Of a DNA stretch of 48,785 bases, positions 8,545 through 17,439 are shown in pieces. Source of the stretch: an uncultured Pelagibacteraceae bacterium. GTDB lineage: Bacteria; Pseudomonadota; Alphaproteobacteria; Pelagibacterales; Pelagibacteraceae. The notes under the pieces were generated by a model. That model had not been told where the DNA came from and did not search any database. It saw only the letters and a program-made list of their open reading frames with translations. Within the stretch, counting starts at the first letter, position 1, and each line of letters starts with the position of its first letter. The stretch spans positions 1-48,785 of the forward strand of contig CACPJJ010000009.1 in assembly GCA_902634305.1 (NCBI GenBank), given 5' to 3'. A program made the position numbers and the translations under genes.

Positions 8545-9204
8545 TTATTTTATATTATCCAATAATTTTTTTGCAGCATTTTGTTCAGCTTTTTTTTTTG
8601 AGTCACCAAATCCTTCAAAAAATTTTGTATCATTTAATCTTACAGACATTGTAAATTTAGGTTTGTGCTTAGGACCTGAGCTTGAAATTAACTTATATAA
8701 AGGCAAAGATTTGTATTTTTTTAATGAATATTCTTGTAGCTTTGTTTTTGAGTCGACTATAGTTAAATCTGATAAGTTAATAAAATTTTTCCACATTGTT
8801 AATATAAATTTTTCAGATGCTTCAAAACCTTTATCATAATAAATTGCTGCAATTAGTGCTTCAATTGAGTCAGCAATAATTTTATTTTCTACCTTAGTTT
8901 TTTTATTTTTATTACCAACTAAAATAAATTTATCCAAACCTATAGTTTTGGCTACTTCTAAACATTTGTTTTTATTAACTAATGAAGCTAATTTTTTATC
9001 CAAAAGTCCTTCTTTTTCATGAGGAAATAATTCAATTAATTTTTTTGAAATTACAAATCCTAATATTCTATCTCCTAAAAATTCTAACTTTTCATAATTA
9101 TTTTCTGCATTAAAACTTTTGTGTGTAATAGATTTTTTTAAATAATTTAGATCTTTAAATTTAATATTTATTTTTTTTTGTAATATATTTAATTTATCAC
9201 TCAT
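8545..9204 (-). CDS. rnc: Ribonuclease III
   Basis: RNase III cleaves double-stranded RNA in rRNA precursors, mRNAs and structured small RNAs. The 219-residue protein has the signature EKLEFLGDRILGFVI with catalytic Glu41 and Asp45. A second acidic cluster lies in ADSIEALIAAIYYDKG. A dsRNA-binding domain at the C-terminus is marked by KLQEYSLKKYKSLP, GPKHKPKFTMSV and KKKAEQNAAKKLL. The ATG shares one base with the lepB stop (TAATG). lepB-rnc adjacency is standard in proteobacteria. Confidence 0.96.
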   Translation of the reverse strand: MSDKLNILQKKINIKFKDLNYLKKSITHKSFNAENNYEKLEFLGDRILGFVISKKLIELFPHEKEGLLDKKLASLVNKNKCLEVAKTIGLDKFILVGNKNKKTKVENKIIADSIEALIAAIYYDKGFEASEKFILTMWKNFINLSDLTIVDSKTKLQEYSLKKYKSLPLYKLISSSGPKHKPKFTMSVRLNDTKFFEGFGDSKKKAEQNAAKKLLDNIK

Positions 9205-9938
9205 TAATTAATTTTTTTAAAAAATCTGTTAAATCTAATTATATTTCCCCAATCCCAAAATTTTAATATGCTACCAACTCTATAATCGGATGAAAAAAAC
9301 AAAAATTGAGCCTTACCTACTAAATTATCTTGATGAACATAACCAACCTCAGATAAAAATCTACTGTCCTTCGAGCAATCTCTGTTATCACCAAGCAAAA
9401 AAAAATGTTTTTTTGGTATTATAAATTTATCTGAATTTTGAAAACTATATTCGGAATTATAAACTGCTTTATAAATTTTTCCATTTGATAGTTTTTCATC
9501 AAAAAAAACAGTTTTTATTTTTGTACTTCCGCAAAAAATTACTTGATTAGAATTAACTACTGTTTTTAAAACTTGATTATTATTTATATATAATTCTCCA
9601 TCTATAAATTGTATTTCATCTCCAGGTAAACCAATTAATCTTTTTATATAGTCAGTTCGATTGTCAGCTGGTGTTTTGAATACAACCACGTCTCCCCTTT
9701 TAGGTTTAGAAAATAAAATTCTGCCATTAAAAATATTTGGACTAAATGGAAATGAGTGTTTACTATATCCATAAGAGTATTTCGTTACAAAAAGTCTGTC
9801 ACCAATCAATAAATTAGGTTCCATTGAAGATGATGGTATATAAAATGGTTGTAATAAAAAAGATCTAATAACTATTGCAATAATAAAAGCATAAAATAAT
9901 GTTTTTATATTATCAATTATTGAGCTTTTACTAATCAT
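9204..9938 (-). CDS. lepB: Signal peptidase I
   Basis: LepB removes signal peptides from Sec-exported proteins at the periplasmic face of the inner membrane. One hydrophobic N-terminal segment (about residues 8-26, LFYAFIIAIVIRSFLL region) anchors the protein. The catalytic dyad is Ser38 in YIPSSSMEP and Lys99 in DYIKRLIGLPGD. The family C-terminal box FLLGDNRDCSKDSRF is present. Length is 244 residues. The start overlaps the acpS stop by four bases (ATGA), and the stop overlaps the rnc start. Confidence 0.96.
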   Translation of the reverse strand: MISKSSIIDNIKTLFYAFIIAIVIRSFLLQPFYIPSSSMEPNLLIGDRLFVTKYSYGYSKHSFPFSPNIFNGRILFSKPKRGDVVVFKTPADNRTDYIKRLIGLPGDEIQFIDGELYINNNQVLKTVVNSNQVIFCGSTKIKTVFFDEKLSNGKIYKAVYNSEYSFQNSDKFIIPKKHFFLLGDNRDCSKDSRFLSEVGYVHQDNLVGKAQFLFFSSDYRVGSILKFWDWGNIIRFNRFFKKIN

Positions 9939-10318
9939 TTATGAATCACTGAAAAAGCAATAGAATATTTTTTTTCATCAGCTAAAGATAGTGAAATTTT
10001 AATTTTTTTTACTTTAAATTTTGAATAAATAAGTTTTTTTACCTTGCTATTTAATTCGTAACTAGGTTTTCCATATTTATCATTAACAATTGTAATATCA
10101 TTAAAATTTAAATTACTTCTAAAACCTGTCCCAATAGCCTTTGCTAATGATTCTTTGGCGGCAAATCTTTTTGAAAAGAAATTCACTTTATTATTGAATT
10201 TCTTAGAATAGTAGATTTCTTTTTTGGAAAATATACGTGAGATAAATTTCTTATTTTTAATCGATTTTTTTATTCGACTATTATCAACAATATCAACTCC
10301 TATACCGATTATTATCAT
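9935..10318 (-). CDS. acpS: Holo-[acyl-carrier-protein] synthase
   Basis: AcpS transfers the phosphopantetheine arm of CoA to apo-ACP for fatty acid synthesis. The 127-residue protein has IGIGVDIVDNSRIKK with the Mg-binding Asp near the start, RFAAKESLAKAIGTG with the second acidic ligand, YGKPSYEL, and a C-terminal ISLSLADEKKYSIA motif. All are typical of the trimeric AcpS class. pdxJ-acpS-lepB-rnc is a conserved proteobacterial order, and each junction here overlaps by 1-4 bases. Confidence 0.95.
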   Translation of the reverse strand: MIIIGIGVDIVDNSRIKKSIKNKKFISRIFSKKEIYYSKKFNNKVNFFSKRFAAKESLAKAIGTGFRSNLNFNDITIVNDKYGKPSYELNSKVKKLIYSKFKVKKIKISLSLADEKKYSIAFSVIHK

Positions 10319-11034
10319 TATTTTTTAATAGATTTATTAATTTTTTTAATAACATTTTTTAAGCCAGTAGATATAGATTCACCAATTATAAAATGCCCTA
10401 TATTAAATTCCTCAATTTCTTTAATTTTTGAAAGAATTTGAGTAGTTTTGTAGTCCATACCATGTCCTGCATGAACTTCAATTCCCAGAGACTTTGCATA
10501 ATTGGCACATTTTTTAATTTTTTTAAGCTCGTTTGAATAATTTTTTTTTTTTTTGATTAAATTAGAAATTTTTCCTGTATGTATTTCTACACAATTAGCA
10601 TTAATTTTTTTTGAATTTAAAATATCTTTTAGTGTTGGGTTTATAAAAAGACTTGTTCTAATTTTTTTTTTATTAAGCTTATTTACAATAAATTTTATCT
10701 TTTTATAATATTTAGTAAGGTTTAATCCACCTTCTGTTGTTATCTCTCTTCTTTTTTCAGGAACTAAACAAACAAATTTTGGATTATTTTTTAATGCAAT
10801 GTTCATCATTTTATAATCACATGCTATTTCTAAATTTATTGGAATTTTTGTTTTAGTTAGTTTTTTTAAATCAATATCTTTTATATGTCTTCTATCTTCT
10901 CTCAGGTGTATAGTTATAGAGTCTGCTCCAAAATTAATTGCTTCTTTTGCTACAACTATAGGATTAGGATGTGATCCTCCTCTAGCATTTCTTAGTGTTG
11001 CTACATGGTCTATATTAACACCTAATCTTTTCAT
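10318..11034 (-). CDS. pdxJ: Pyridoxine 5'-phosphate synthase
   Basis: PdxJ condenses 3-amino-2-oxopropyl phosphate with 1-deoxyxylulose 5-phosphate to make pyridoxine 5'-phosphate, the DXP-dependent B6 route. The 238-residue TIM barrel opens with LGVNIDHVATLRNARGG. It continues with SITIHLREDRRHI, PINLEIACD, VCLVPEKRREITTEGGL and EVHAGHGMDYKTT, then FNIGHFIIGESI at the end. Its product is the cofactor family used by GlyA. The start overlaps the pyrE stop in an ATGA, and its own stop overlaps acpS. Confidence 0.97.
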   Translation of the reverse strand: MKRLGVNIDHVATLRNARGGSHPNPIVVAKEAINFGADSITIHLREDRRHIKDIDLKKLTKTKIPINLEIACDYKMMNIALKNNPKFVCLVPEKRREITTEGGLNLTKYYKKIKFIVNKLNKKKIRTSLFINPTLKDILNSKKINANCVEIHTGKISNLIKKKKNYSNELKKIKKCANYAKSLGIEVHAGHGMDYKTTQILSKIKEIEEFNIGHFIIGESISTGLKNVIKKINKSIKK

Positions 11035-11618
11035 TTTAGATATCTACTACCTGGCTTGGTGATTGGAATATTTTTTAAGCTAGCTGGTATATTTTGTTTT
11101 TTATATACTGGAATATTTAATTTAATTTGTGATATAATTTTTTTTTTTATTTTTAAATTTTTTTTATTTGATCTATCAATAATACAAGCAAAACCGGCTA
11201 GTGTTGCTCCTGATTTTTTTATAAGTTTAACACATTCTAAGCTAGATTTTCCTGTTGTTATTACATCTTCTATTATTAAAACTTTAGAATTTTTTTTTAT
11301 ATTAAAACCTCTTCTAAGTGTAAACTTGCCTGATACTCTTTCACAAAAAATTGTTTCTTTTTTTAACAATTTACCAATTTCATAACCAATTATTATACCC
11401 CCCATAGCTGGTGCTAATATTAGGTCTATTTTTTTAATATTTTTCATAATTTTTTTACTTAATGATAAGCAAATTTTACTAGCTTTATCTGGATTGCTTA
11501 GTAATTTTGCACACTGAACATAGCTTGGAGAATGAAGACCAGATGATAATACAAAATGACCTTCTAATAGTGCATTAGTTTTTCTTAAAACCGCTAAAGA
11601 GTTTTTTAATGAAAGCAT
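11031..11618 (-). CDS. pyrE: Orotate phosphoribosyltransferase
   Basis: PyrE adds phosphoribosyl to orotate to form OMP in pyrimidine synthesis. The 195-residue protein starts MLSLKNSLAVLRKTNALLEGHF, matching the alphaproteobacterial N-terminus (ALLEGHFxLSSGLHS). The PRPP-binding signature KVLIIEDVITTGKSSLECV is complete, and the basic loop RVSGKFTLRRGF is present. This start places 44 bases of the gene inside the 3' end of the upstream RSH gene. The start is supported by family alignment, so the overlap looks real. Confidence 0.95.
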   Translation of the reverse strand: MLSLKNSLAVLRKTNALLEGHFVLSSGLHSPSYVQCAKLLSNPDKASKICLSLSKKIMKNIKKIDLILAPAMGGIIIGYEIGKLLKKETIFCERVSGKFTLRRGFNIKKNSKVLIIEDVITTGKSSLECVKLIKKSGATLAGFACIIDRSNKKNLKIKKKIISQIKLNIPVYKKQNIPASLKNIPITKPGSRYLK

Positions 11619-13320
11619 ATTTTTTGTTTTTGTGTCTTATAATTTTGAAATTATATTCTTTTTGTTTTAGCTCACTAATAAGTTTTGTAAAGTTCTTCAG
11701 GTCATGTATTATAAGATTAAATCTAAAATTTATTGCTTTTTCAGTTTTTTCCACCATTTCAACGCTTGAAATATTAACTTTGTTCTCACCTATCATTGTT
11801 GTTACATCTCCTAGTTTTCCCGGTTGATCAATTAAAGAAATCCATAATGTAGTTCTATATTCCTTAATCTTTGATGTTTGTATTCCATCTCTATATTGCC
11901 AGTATCTCCTTATTGCAGCCCTAGCTTTACCTGTTTTTGTTGATGTTAACCAATGTAACGATGGAGAAGCTTTCTTTGATGTTATTATTTTGACTACATC
12001 TCCATTAACTAAGCTACTTTGTAATGGGCTTTCCTTTCCATTAATCTCACATCCTATAGCTGCATCTCCAATTTTAGTATGAACTGCGTATGAAAAATCT
12101 ATTGGAGTTGCATATTTGGGTAGTTTTATAATCATTCCTTTTGGGGTAAAACAAAAAACGTTTTCTTGGAACATTTGCAATTTAGTATATTCAAAATAAT
12201 GTTCTGGGTTTTCATTTTTTTCAATAATTTCAACCAAATCTTTCAGCCAGTCATATTCTTTCCATGTTAGTGAATTAAATTTTTCCGATGATTTATATTT
12301 CCAATGTGATGCTATTCCTCTTTCAGCAAAATCATGCATGGGTCTTGTTCTAATTTGTATTTCTATCGGTCTTTTATTTGGACCAATAACCGCTGTATGT
12401 ATAGACTGATAATTATTTATTTTTGGTGAAGAGATATAGTCTTTGAATTTTCCAGGTATACAATTGTATTTTGAATGAAAAACACCTAAAGCTTTATAAC
12501 AATCATCTGTTGTATCTAATATTATTCTAAAACCGATGATGTCAGTTATTTGCTCAAGTGAAACTCTTTTTTTTTGTACTTTTCTCCATATTGAAAAAGG
12601 CGTTTTTTCCCTTCCTACGATTTCAGATTCTAAACCATTATCATTTAACACATCTGTAAATTCATTAGATACATTCTTAATACTTGTCGTTCTGTTATCT
12701 TTTATTGCATCAAGTCTTTTTTTAATTAGCTCTCTTGCTTCTGGGTTTAATACCTGAAACGAAAGATCTTCTAATTCATCTCTTATTCTATTCATTCCCA
12801 TTCTGTCTGCTAATGGAGCGTATATTTCCATTGTTTCTTTAGCTTTTCGTATTTGTTTATCATTATTTGTAACAAATTTAATTGTTCTCATATTGTGTAA
12901 TCTATCAGCAAGTTTCACTAGAAGGACTCTAATATCTTTTGACGTAGCCAAAATTAGCTTTCTAAAATTTTCAGCTTTTGAATTTGATATAGCCTGGTTC
13001 TCAAATTCAGAAATTTTTGTTACACCATCAACTAAATCAGCAACTTCTAAACCAAATTCTTCTTTAATTGTTTGGTATGTTGCGTGAGTGTCCTCAATCG
13101 TATCGTGAAGAAGGCCAGTTGCAATTGTTGCACTGTCTAATTTTAATTCCGTTAAAATATTTGCTACAGCAACTGGATGAATTATATATGGTGACCCCTC
13201 GTCTCTTTTTTGTTTTTCATGAGCTTTTAAAGCAAAATTGTAAGCTTTTGTTAAAGTTTCAGGATTAAGAAACTTATTGTAAGATTTTACTTTTATTATT
13301 AGTTCTTCTGAATTTAGCAT
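11575..13320 (-). CDS. spoT: RelA/SpoT-family (p)ppGpp synthetase/hydrolase, shortened C-terminal region
   Basis: Bifunctional RSH enzymes make and degrade the alarmone (p)ppGpp. The 581 residues contain an HD hydrolase domain with His48, His72-Asp73 (LLHDTIEDT) and Asp139 (KLADRLHNMR). A synthetase domain spans about residues 240-345 (IIGFRIILDTTDDCY, KFKDYISSPKINNYQSIH, PIEIQIRT). A TGS domain lies at 387-448 and an ACT domain at about 489-560. TGS runs almost directly into ACT. The helical and zinc-finger modules that full-length enzymes of 700 or more residues carry in between are missing. Both catalytic domains look intact. It is probably the single RSH of the organism, but that needs the whole genome. 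Confidence 0.95.
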   Translation of the reverse strand: MLNSEELIIKVKSYNKFLNPETLTKAYNFALKAHEKQKRDEGSPYIIHPVAVANILTELKLDSATIATGLLHDTIEDTHATYQTIKEEFGLEVADLVDGVTKISEFENQAISNSKAENFRKLILATSKDIRVLLVKLADRLHNMRTIKFVTNNDKQIRKAKETMEIYAPLADRMGMNRIRDELEDLSFQVLNPEARELIKKRLDAIKDNRTTSIKNVSNEFTDVLNDNGLESEIVGREKTPFSIWRKVQKKRVSLEQITDIIGFRIILDTTDDCYKALGVFHSKYNCIPGKFKDYISSPKINNYQSIHTAVIGPNKRPIEIQIRTRPMHDFAERGIASHWKYKSSEKFNSLTWKEYDWLKDLVEIIEKNENPEHYFEYTKLQMFQENVFCFTPKGMIIKLPKYATPIDFSYAVHTKIGDAAIGCEINGKESPLQSSLVNGDVVKIITSKKASPSLHWLTSTKTGKARAAIRRYWQYRDGIQTSKIKEYRTTLWISLIDQPGKLGDVTTMIGENKVNISSVEMVEKTEKAINFRFNLIIHDLKNFTKLISELKQKEYNFKIIRHKNKKYAFIKKLFSGFKKN

Positions 13321-13340
13321 TGATTAATTATATCATTTAT

Positions 13341-13868
13341 TTAAATTTGTTTAATAGAGTAAAGAGAGGAATTGTCTAATTTTCCTATCAAATCATGAAT
13401 TTTTGTTTTTTTTAATGGATGATTCCAGTTTTTTTCAATCTCAAATAACGGAAATAAAACAAAATTTCTATTATGTAGCCTAGGATGAGGAATTATTAAT
13501 TCGTTATTTTTAGCATATAATTTATAAATTTGACCTTTATAATCAAGAATATCAATATCACAAATTCTTGGTCTATTAATTAATGTTTTTTCTCTTCCAA
13601 GTTTTTTTTCAATATCTTTAATAATAAAAAATAAATTAATCGGTTTTAAATTTGTTATAATTTTGATTACAATATTATAAAATTTTGGATGATTTTTATT
13701 AGGCCAAGCATATGTTTCGTAAAAATTTGAGCTTTTTAAAATTTTAATTGATTTCTCAGCTAAAAGAAATTTGGCTTTTTCAATGTTTCTTTTTTTATTA
13801 CCCAAGTTAGATCCAATACTTAAAAATGCTACATTAACTAGATTTTCTGAAATACCTTGCTTTATCAC
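13341..13868 (-). CDS. folK: 2-amino-4-hydroxy-6-hydroxymethyldihydropteridine pyrophosphokinase
   Basis: FolK pyrophosphorylates 6-hydroxymethyl-dihydropterin in folate synthesis. Motifs are [17 protein letters not shown], the [16 protein letters not shown] region, [23 protein letters not shown] and [17 protein letters not shown]. No ATG lies just before the first conserved block. The nearest plausible start is GTG at 13868-13866 (175 residues, 35-base overlap with smpB). An ATG at 13934 would add 22 residues ([13 protein letters not shown]-like, no family match) and a 101-base overlap. I prefer GTG with moderate certainty. FolK feeds the folate pool used by GlyA and sarcosine oxidase. Confidence 0.85.
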   Translation of the reverse strand: MIKQGISENLVNVAFLSIGSNLGNKKRNIEKAKFLLAEKSIKILKSSNFYETYAWPNKNHPKFYNIVIKIITNLKPINLFFIIKDIEKKLGREKTLINRPRICDIDILDYKGQIYKLYAKNNELIIPHPRLHNRNFVLFPLFEIEKNWNHPLKKTKIHDLIGKLDNSSLYSIKQI

Positions 13869-14304
13869 GATTCCAATCTCTATTTTTTTTTGTTTGTCTT
13901 TTATCGTATTGTTTTTTTCCTTTGGCAACAGCAATTTCTAATTTTGCCTTACCTTTCTTAAAATACATTTTTGTAGGTACTAATGTGTATCCTTCAGCAT
14001 TTATTTTGCCAGTAAGTTTATTGATTTCCTTTTTATTTAATAAAAGTTTTCTTTCATCAGTTGGATTATGATTTGAATAACTAGCCTGTTTATATGATGA
14101 AATGTGTGAGTTGATTAAGTAAATTTCACCATTTTTTTCTATAGCATAAGAATCAGCAATATTAATTTTTCCAGATCTAATTGATTTAATTTCCGATCCT
14201 TTCAAAACAATACCTGCTTCAATTAACTCATGAAAAAAATAATTAAAGCTTGCTTTTCGATTTAAACAAATAATTTTTAAACCAGGATTGGTTTTTTTTT
14301 TCAT
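13834..14304 (-). CDS. smpB: SsrA-binding protein SmpB
   Basis: SmpB binds tmRNA and delivers it to stalled ribosomes for trans-translation. The 156-residue protein has [39 protein letters not shown], the [19 protein letters not shown] segment, [27 protein letters not shown] (split by eye into two strands) and the basic tail [18 protein letters not shown]. This tail is the ribosome-inserted part. The start shares one base with the dapA stop (TAATG). The C-terminal tail coding overlaps folK. No tmRNA gene is seen in the window. Confidence 0.96.
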   Translation of the reverse strand: MKKKTNPGLKIICLNRKASFNYFFHELIEAGIVLKGSEIKSIRSGKINIADSYAIEKNGEIYLINSHISSYKQASYSNHNPTDERKLLLNKKEINKLTGKINAEGYTLVPTKMYFKKGKAKLEIAVAKGKKQYDKRQTKKNRDWNRDKARYFRKSS

Positions 14305-15188
14305 TAACTAATAAGTTTAGCTGATGATAAAGCTTTTTTAACTTCTTCTTGCGTTTCTTTTTTAATTTTTACTAATGGAAGTCTGATTTCATCATCACAT
14401 AATCCTAAAAGTTTAGCTGCATATTTAACTGGTGCCGGATTGCTCTCAATAAATAGAGATTTATGTAATGGTTGTAGCATTTGATCTATTCTTTCTGCTT
14501 CTTTTATCTCATTATCAGATTTTGATTTTGAATACTTTTGCATGTCTGAGCATAACTTTGGAGCAATATTAGCTGTTACGGAAATAATTCCTACTCCACC
14601 TCTTCTATTAAATTTAAATGCTAACCCATCCTCACCAGTCAGCTGTATGAATTCTGGGCCTAATTTTTTTATTGTTTCGTCAAGTCGATTTAAATCGCCA
14701 GTAGCATCTTTTACTCCAGCAATATTCTTTAGCTCAAATAACCTCGCCATGGTGTCAACTGACATATCAATTACACATCTACTGGGTATATTATAAATTA
14801 TAATTGGAAGACTAGTGTTATCATTTATAGTTTTGTAATGTTGGTATAAACCTTCTTGTGTTGGCTTGTTATAATATGGAGTAACAACTAGCGCTCCATC
14901 TGCTCCTGCTTTTTCAGCATGTTTTGTTAATGCAACAGCTTCCTCTGTTGAATTAGATCCTGTACCAGCTATTACAGGAATCTTGCCTTTAGCCTCTTTA
15001 ATACATAATTCGATTACTTTTTCATGCTCACTATGATTTAATGTTGGAGATTCTCCAGTGGTTCCTGCTGGAACTAAGCCGTTAGTATTGTTTTCTAAAT
15101 GAAAATTAATTAATTTAATATAACTTTCTTCATCTAGATTATTATCTTTGAATGGTGTTATAAGAGCTACATTTGAACCTTTAAACAT
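14304..15188 (-). CDS. dapA: 4-hydroxy-tetrahydrodipicolinate synthase
   Basis: DapA condenses pyruvate with aspartate semialdehyde, the first committed step toward diaminopimelate and lysine. The 294-residue TIM barrel shows [23 protein letters not shown] (pyruvate-binding Thr pair near residues 43-44), [17 protein letters not shown], Tyr132 in IYNIPSR and the Schiff-base Lys160 in GVKDATGDL. It is the first gene of a ten-gene minus-strand run down to recO and is divergent from the lytic transglycosylase gene 43 bases away. Confidence 0.97.
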   Translation of the reverse strand: MFKGSNVALITPFKDNNLDEESYIKLINFHLENNTNGLVPAGTTGESPTLNHSEHEKVIELCIKEAKGKIPVIAGTGSNSTEEAVALTKHAEKAGADGALVVTPYYNKPTQEGLYQHYKTINDNTSLPIIIYNIPSRCVIDMSVDTMARLFELKNIAGVKDATGDLNRLDETIKKLGPEFIQLTGEDGLAFKFNRRGGVGIISVTANIAPKLCSDMQKYSKSKSDNEIKEAERIDQMLQPLHKSLFIESNPAPVKYAAKLLGLCDDEIRLPLVKIKKETQEEVKKALSSAKLIS

Positions 15189-15231
15189 GAGACCTTATAA
15201 CATAAATTAGTAATGATTCATTAAATTTATT
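15189..15231. promoter_or_regulatory. Divergent dapA / lytic transglycosylase promoter region
   Basis: Only 43 bases separate two divergent start codons, so the promoters must overlap each other or the coding ends. The minus strand contains TTATAAGG, a possible -10 a few bases before the dapA ATG. No convincing -35 is visible in either direction. It is listed because it must carry the start signals of a long operon. Confidence 0.25.
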
Positions 15232-17439
15232 ATGAAAAAAAAGCTTTTAAAATTTACAATAATTATTTTAATCTTCTTAAATGGTGCATTTATTGTGCAT
15301 GCTAATGAGAAAATTATTCTTCCAGAAAAAAAACCAGTTGTAAATAAAGAGCAAGCCTCAAATAAAGTAGCAAATTATTTAATTCCACCGAAAAAACCAA
15401 TTTTAGATATAAAAAAAAAAGAGCCAAAAAAAGTTGAAAAATTAATTGTGGATGGTGAAATAATACCTCCAAACAAACCTTTGTTTGTCAAAAAAGAAAA
15501 GTCAGTTAGAGCAAAAAAATCTAAATATTATTCAAAAAAAGATTATGAAATAGCAAAAGTAGCTATTAGAAATATGGAACAAAGGAAATGGACATCGGCT
15601 GAAAAAACTGCAAAAAAAGCAAGGGATAAATCAATATATAACTTTATAAGATGGAAACATCTTTTAACTACAGGAAATCAATTAGCCTTTTATGAATACA
15701 AAAGGTTTATTGAATTAAACCCAAAATATCCAAGAATAAATAGAATAAAATATTTAGCTGAACATAAAATGTCTGTGAATGATTTATCTCCTAATTTTAT
15801 TATTGAGTGGTTCCAAAAAAATCAACCTTTAAGTGGATTTGGTAAAATTGTTTTAGGCCAAGCACATCTATCAAATGGTAAATCTACTGAAGGGATTAAA
15901 TTAATTAAAGAAGGATGGGTCACTGCAGATTTGACTAGAAATGATATGAAGTTTTTTAGAAAAAAATTCAAGAAAATTTTAAATTCTAATGACTATATTA
16001 AAAGGGCTGATTATTTAGCTTATGAAAACAAATACTGGGATTTAAAAAGAATGCTAAGATATCTGCCAAAAGACTATCAGCTTCTGTATACAGCAAGACA
16101 ACTATTAATGAGTAGATCATATGGTGTAGATGCTGCAATAAGTAAAGTTCCAAAAAAGTTTAAAAATGATCATGGTTTAAATTATGATAGATTAAAGTGG
16201 AGAAGAAAAAGAGGAAGAGTTGATGGTTCTCTTGAAATTTTACTTAAAATTAAAAATACCAAAGAGTATATGGTAAGGCCTGATAAATGGTGGGTAGAAA
16301 GAGGAATAATAGGCAGATCATTAATTTATAAAAAAAAATATGAAACAGCATATAAAATAGTGAGTAATCATGCGTTAACAGAAGGTCCAGAATATGCTGA
16401 AGCAGAATGGATGAGTGGTTGGATAGCTTTAAGTTTTTTGAAAGACCCTATTTTAGCTGAGAATCATTTTTTAAATTTTTATAATAATGTTGGGTACCCA
16501 ATAAGTTTATCTAGAGGCGCATACTGGTTGGGCAGAACTTATGAAAAAATTGGTAAAAAGGATTTGGCTGTACAATGGTATGGGGAATCCTCTAAATATT
16601 TAAATACTTACTATGGTCAACTTTCGCATTTAAAAATTAGCCCAAATAAAGAAATAGAGCTGAATAAACTTATGGAAGTTGATAAAGAATATGCAGAAAA
16701 GTTTTATAAGAAAGGTATTGTTAAAGTAATTAATTTATTAGATGAATTAAATAAAGATAAGTATACAAAACATCTTTTAAGAGGCCTTGCAAATGATAAT
16801 ATTGCTTTAGGCAGTGAAGTTTTAGCTGCTAAATTGGCATCTGATATATCAAGATTTGATTTCGCAATTCAAGTTTCAAAAATTGCATCCTATGAAAAAC
16901 GATTTCATAACAAATATAATTATCCAGTTATAAGCACACCAAAAATTATTAATGGGAGAAAAATACCTGAGTCAGCATTTATATTATCTATAATAAGACA
17001 AGAAAGTGAATTCGATACAAGTGCACATAGTCATGCTGGAGCACAAGGACTAATGCAATTAATGACCTACACTGCGAAAGTTGTGGCAAAACAAGCAAAA
17101 TTGCCCTACTCAAAATCTAGACTAACTTCAGATCCAGAATATAATGTTAACTTAGGTTCGCATTATATTGCAGGATTAATTCTTGAGTACGATGGTTCAT
17201 ATCCTTTTGCAATAGCCGCTTACAATGCTGGGCCCAAAAGAGTTAGATATTGGAAAAAAATAAATAAAAACCCTCAAAAAAAACAAATTGATTATGTTGA
17301 TTGGATTGAATTAATTAAATTTAAAGAAACTAGAAATTATGTCCAGAGAGTTTTAGAAAATTATAATGTTTACAGATACATACTTGCGCAAAAACCAATA
17401 AAATTGAAAGATTTTTTCAAAAACGATCCTCTCTATTAA
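15232..17439 (+). CDS. slt: Soluble-type lytic murein transglycosylase
   Basis: This protein cleaves peptidoglycan glycan strands in the periplasm. The 735 residues begin with a signal peptide (MKKKLLKFTIIILIFLNGAF, cleavage likely after HA near residue 24). A proline/lysine-rich stretch with repeated PPKKP-like motifs follows (residues about 30-85). A long helical solenoid region comes next, and the C-terminal SLT domain starts near residue 580. The catalytic Glu591 sits in SIIRQESEFDTSAHS, followed by GAQGLMQLM and AIAAYNAGPKRVRYW, all hallmark motifs. The stop codon abuts the 3' CCA of the convergent tRNA-Ser gene with no spacer. Confidence 0.93.
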   Translation: MKKKLLKFTIIILIFLNGAFIVHANEKIILPEKKPVVNKEQASNKVANYLIPPKKPILDIKKKEPKKVEKLIVDGEIIPPNKPLFVKKEKSVRAKKSKYYSKKDYEIAKVAIRNMEQRKWTSAEKTAKKARDKSIYNFIRWKHLLTTGNQLAFYEYKRFIELNPKYPRINRIKYLAEHKMSVNDLSPNFIIEWFQKNQPLSGFGKIVLGQAHLSNGKSTEGIKLIKEGWVTADLTRNDMKFFRKKFKKILNSNDYIKRADYLAYENKYWDLKRMLRYLPKDYQLLYTARQLLMSRSYGVDAAISKVPKKFKNDHGLNYDRLKWRRKRGRVDGSLEILLKIKNTKEYMVRPDKWWVERGIIGRSLIYKKKYETAYKIVSNHALTEGPEYAEAEWMSGWIALSFLKDPILAENHFLNFYNNVGYPISLSRGAYWLGRTYEKIGKKDLAVQWYGESSKYLNTYYGQLSHLKISPNKEIELNKLMEVDKEYAEKFYKKGIVKVINLLDELNKDKYTKHLLRGLANDNIALGSEVLAAKLASDISRFDFAIQVSKIASYEKRFHNKYNYPVISTPKIINGRKIPESAFILSIIRQESEFDTSAHSHAGAQGLMQLMTYTAKVVAKQAKLPYSKSRLTSDPEYNVNLGSHYIAGLILEYDGSYPFAIAAYNAGPKRVRYWKKINKNPQKKQIDYVDWIELIKFKETRNYVQRVLENYNVYRYILAQKPIKLKDFFKNDPLY

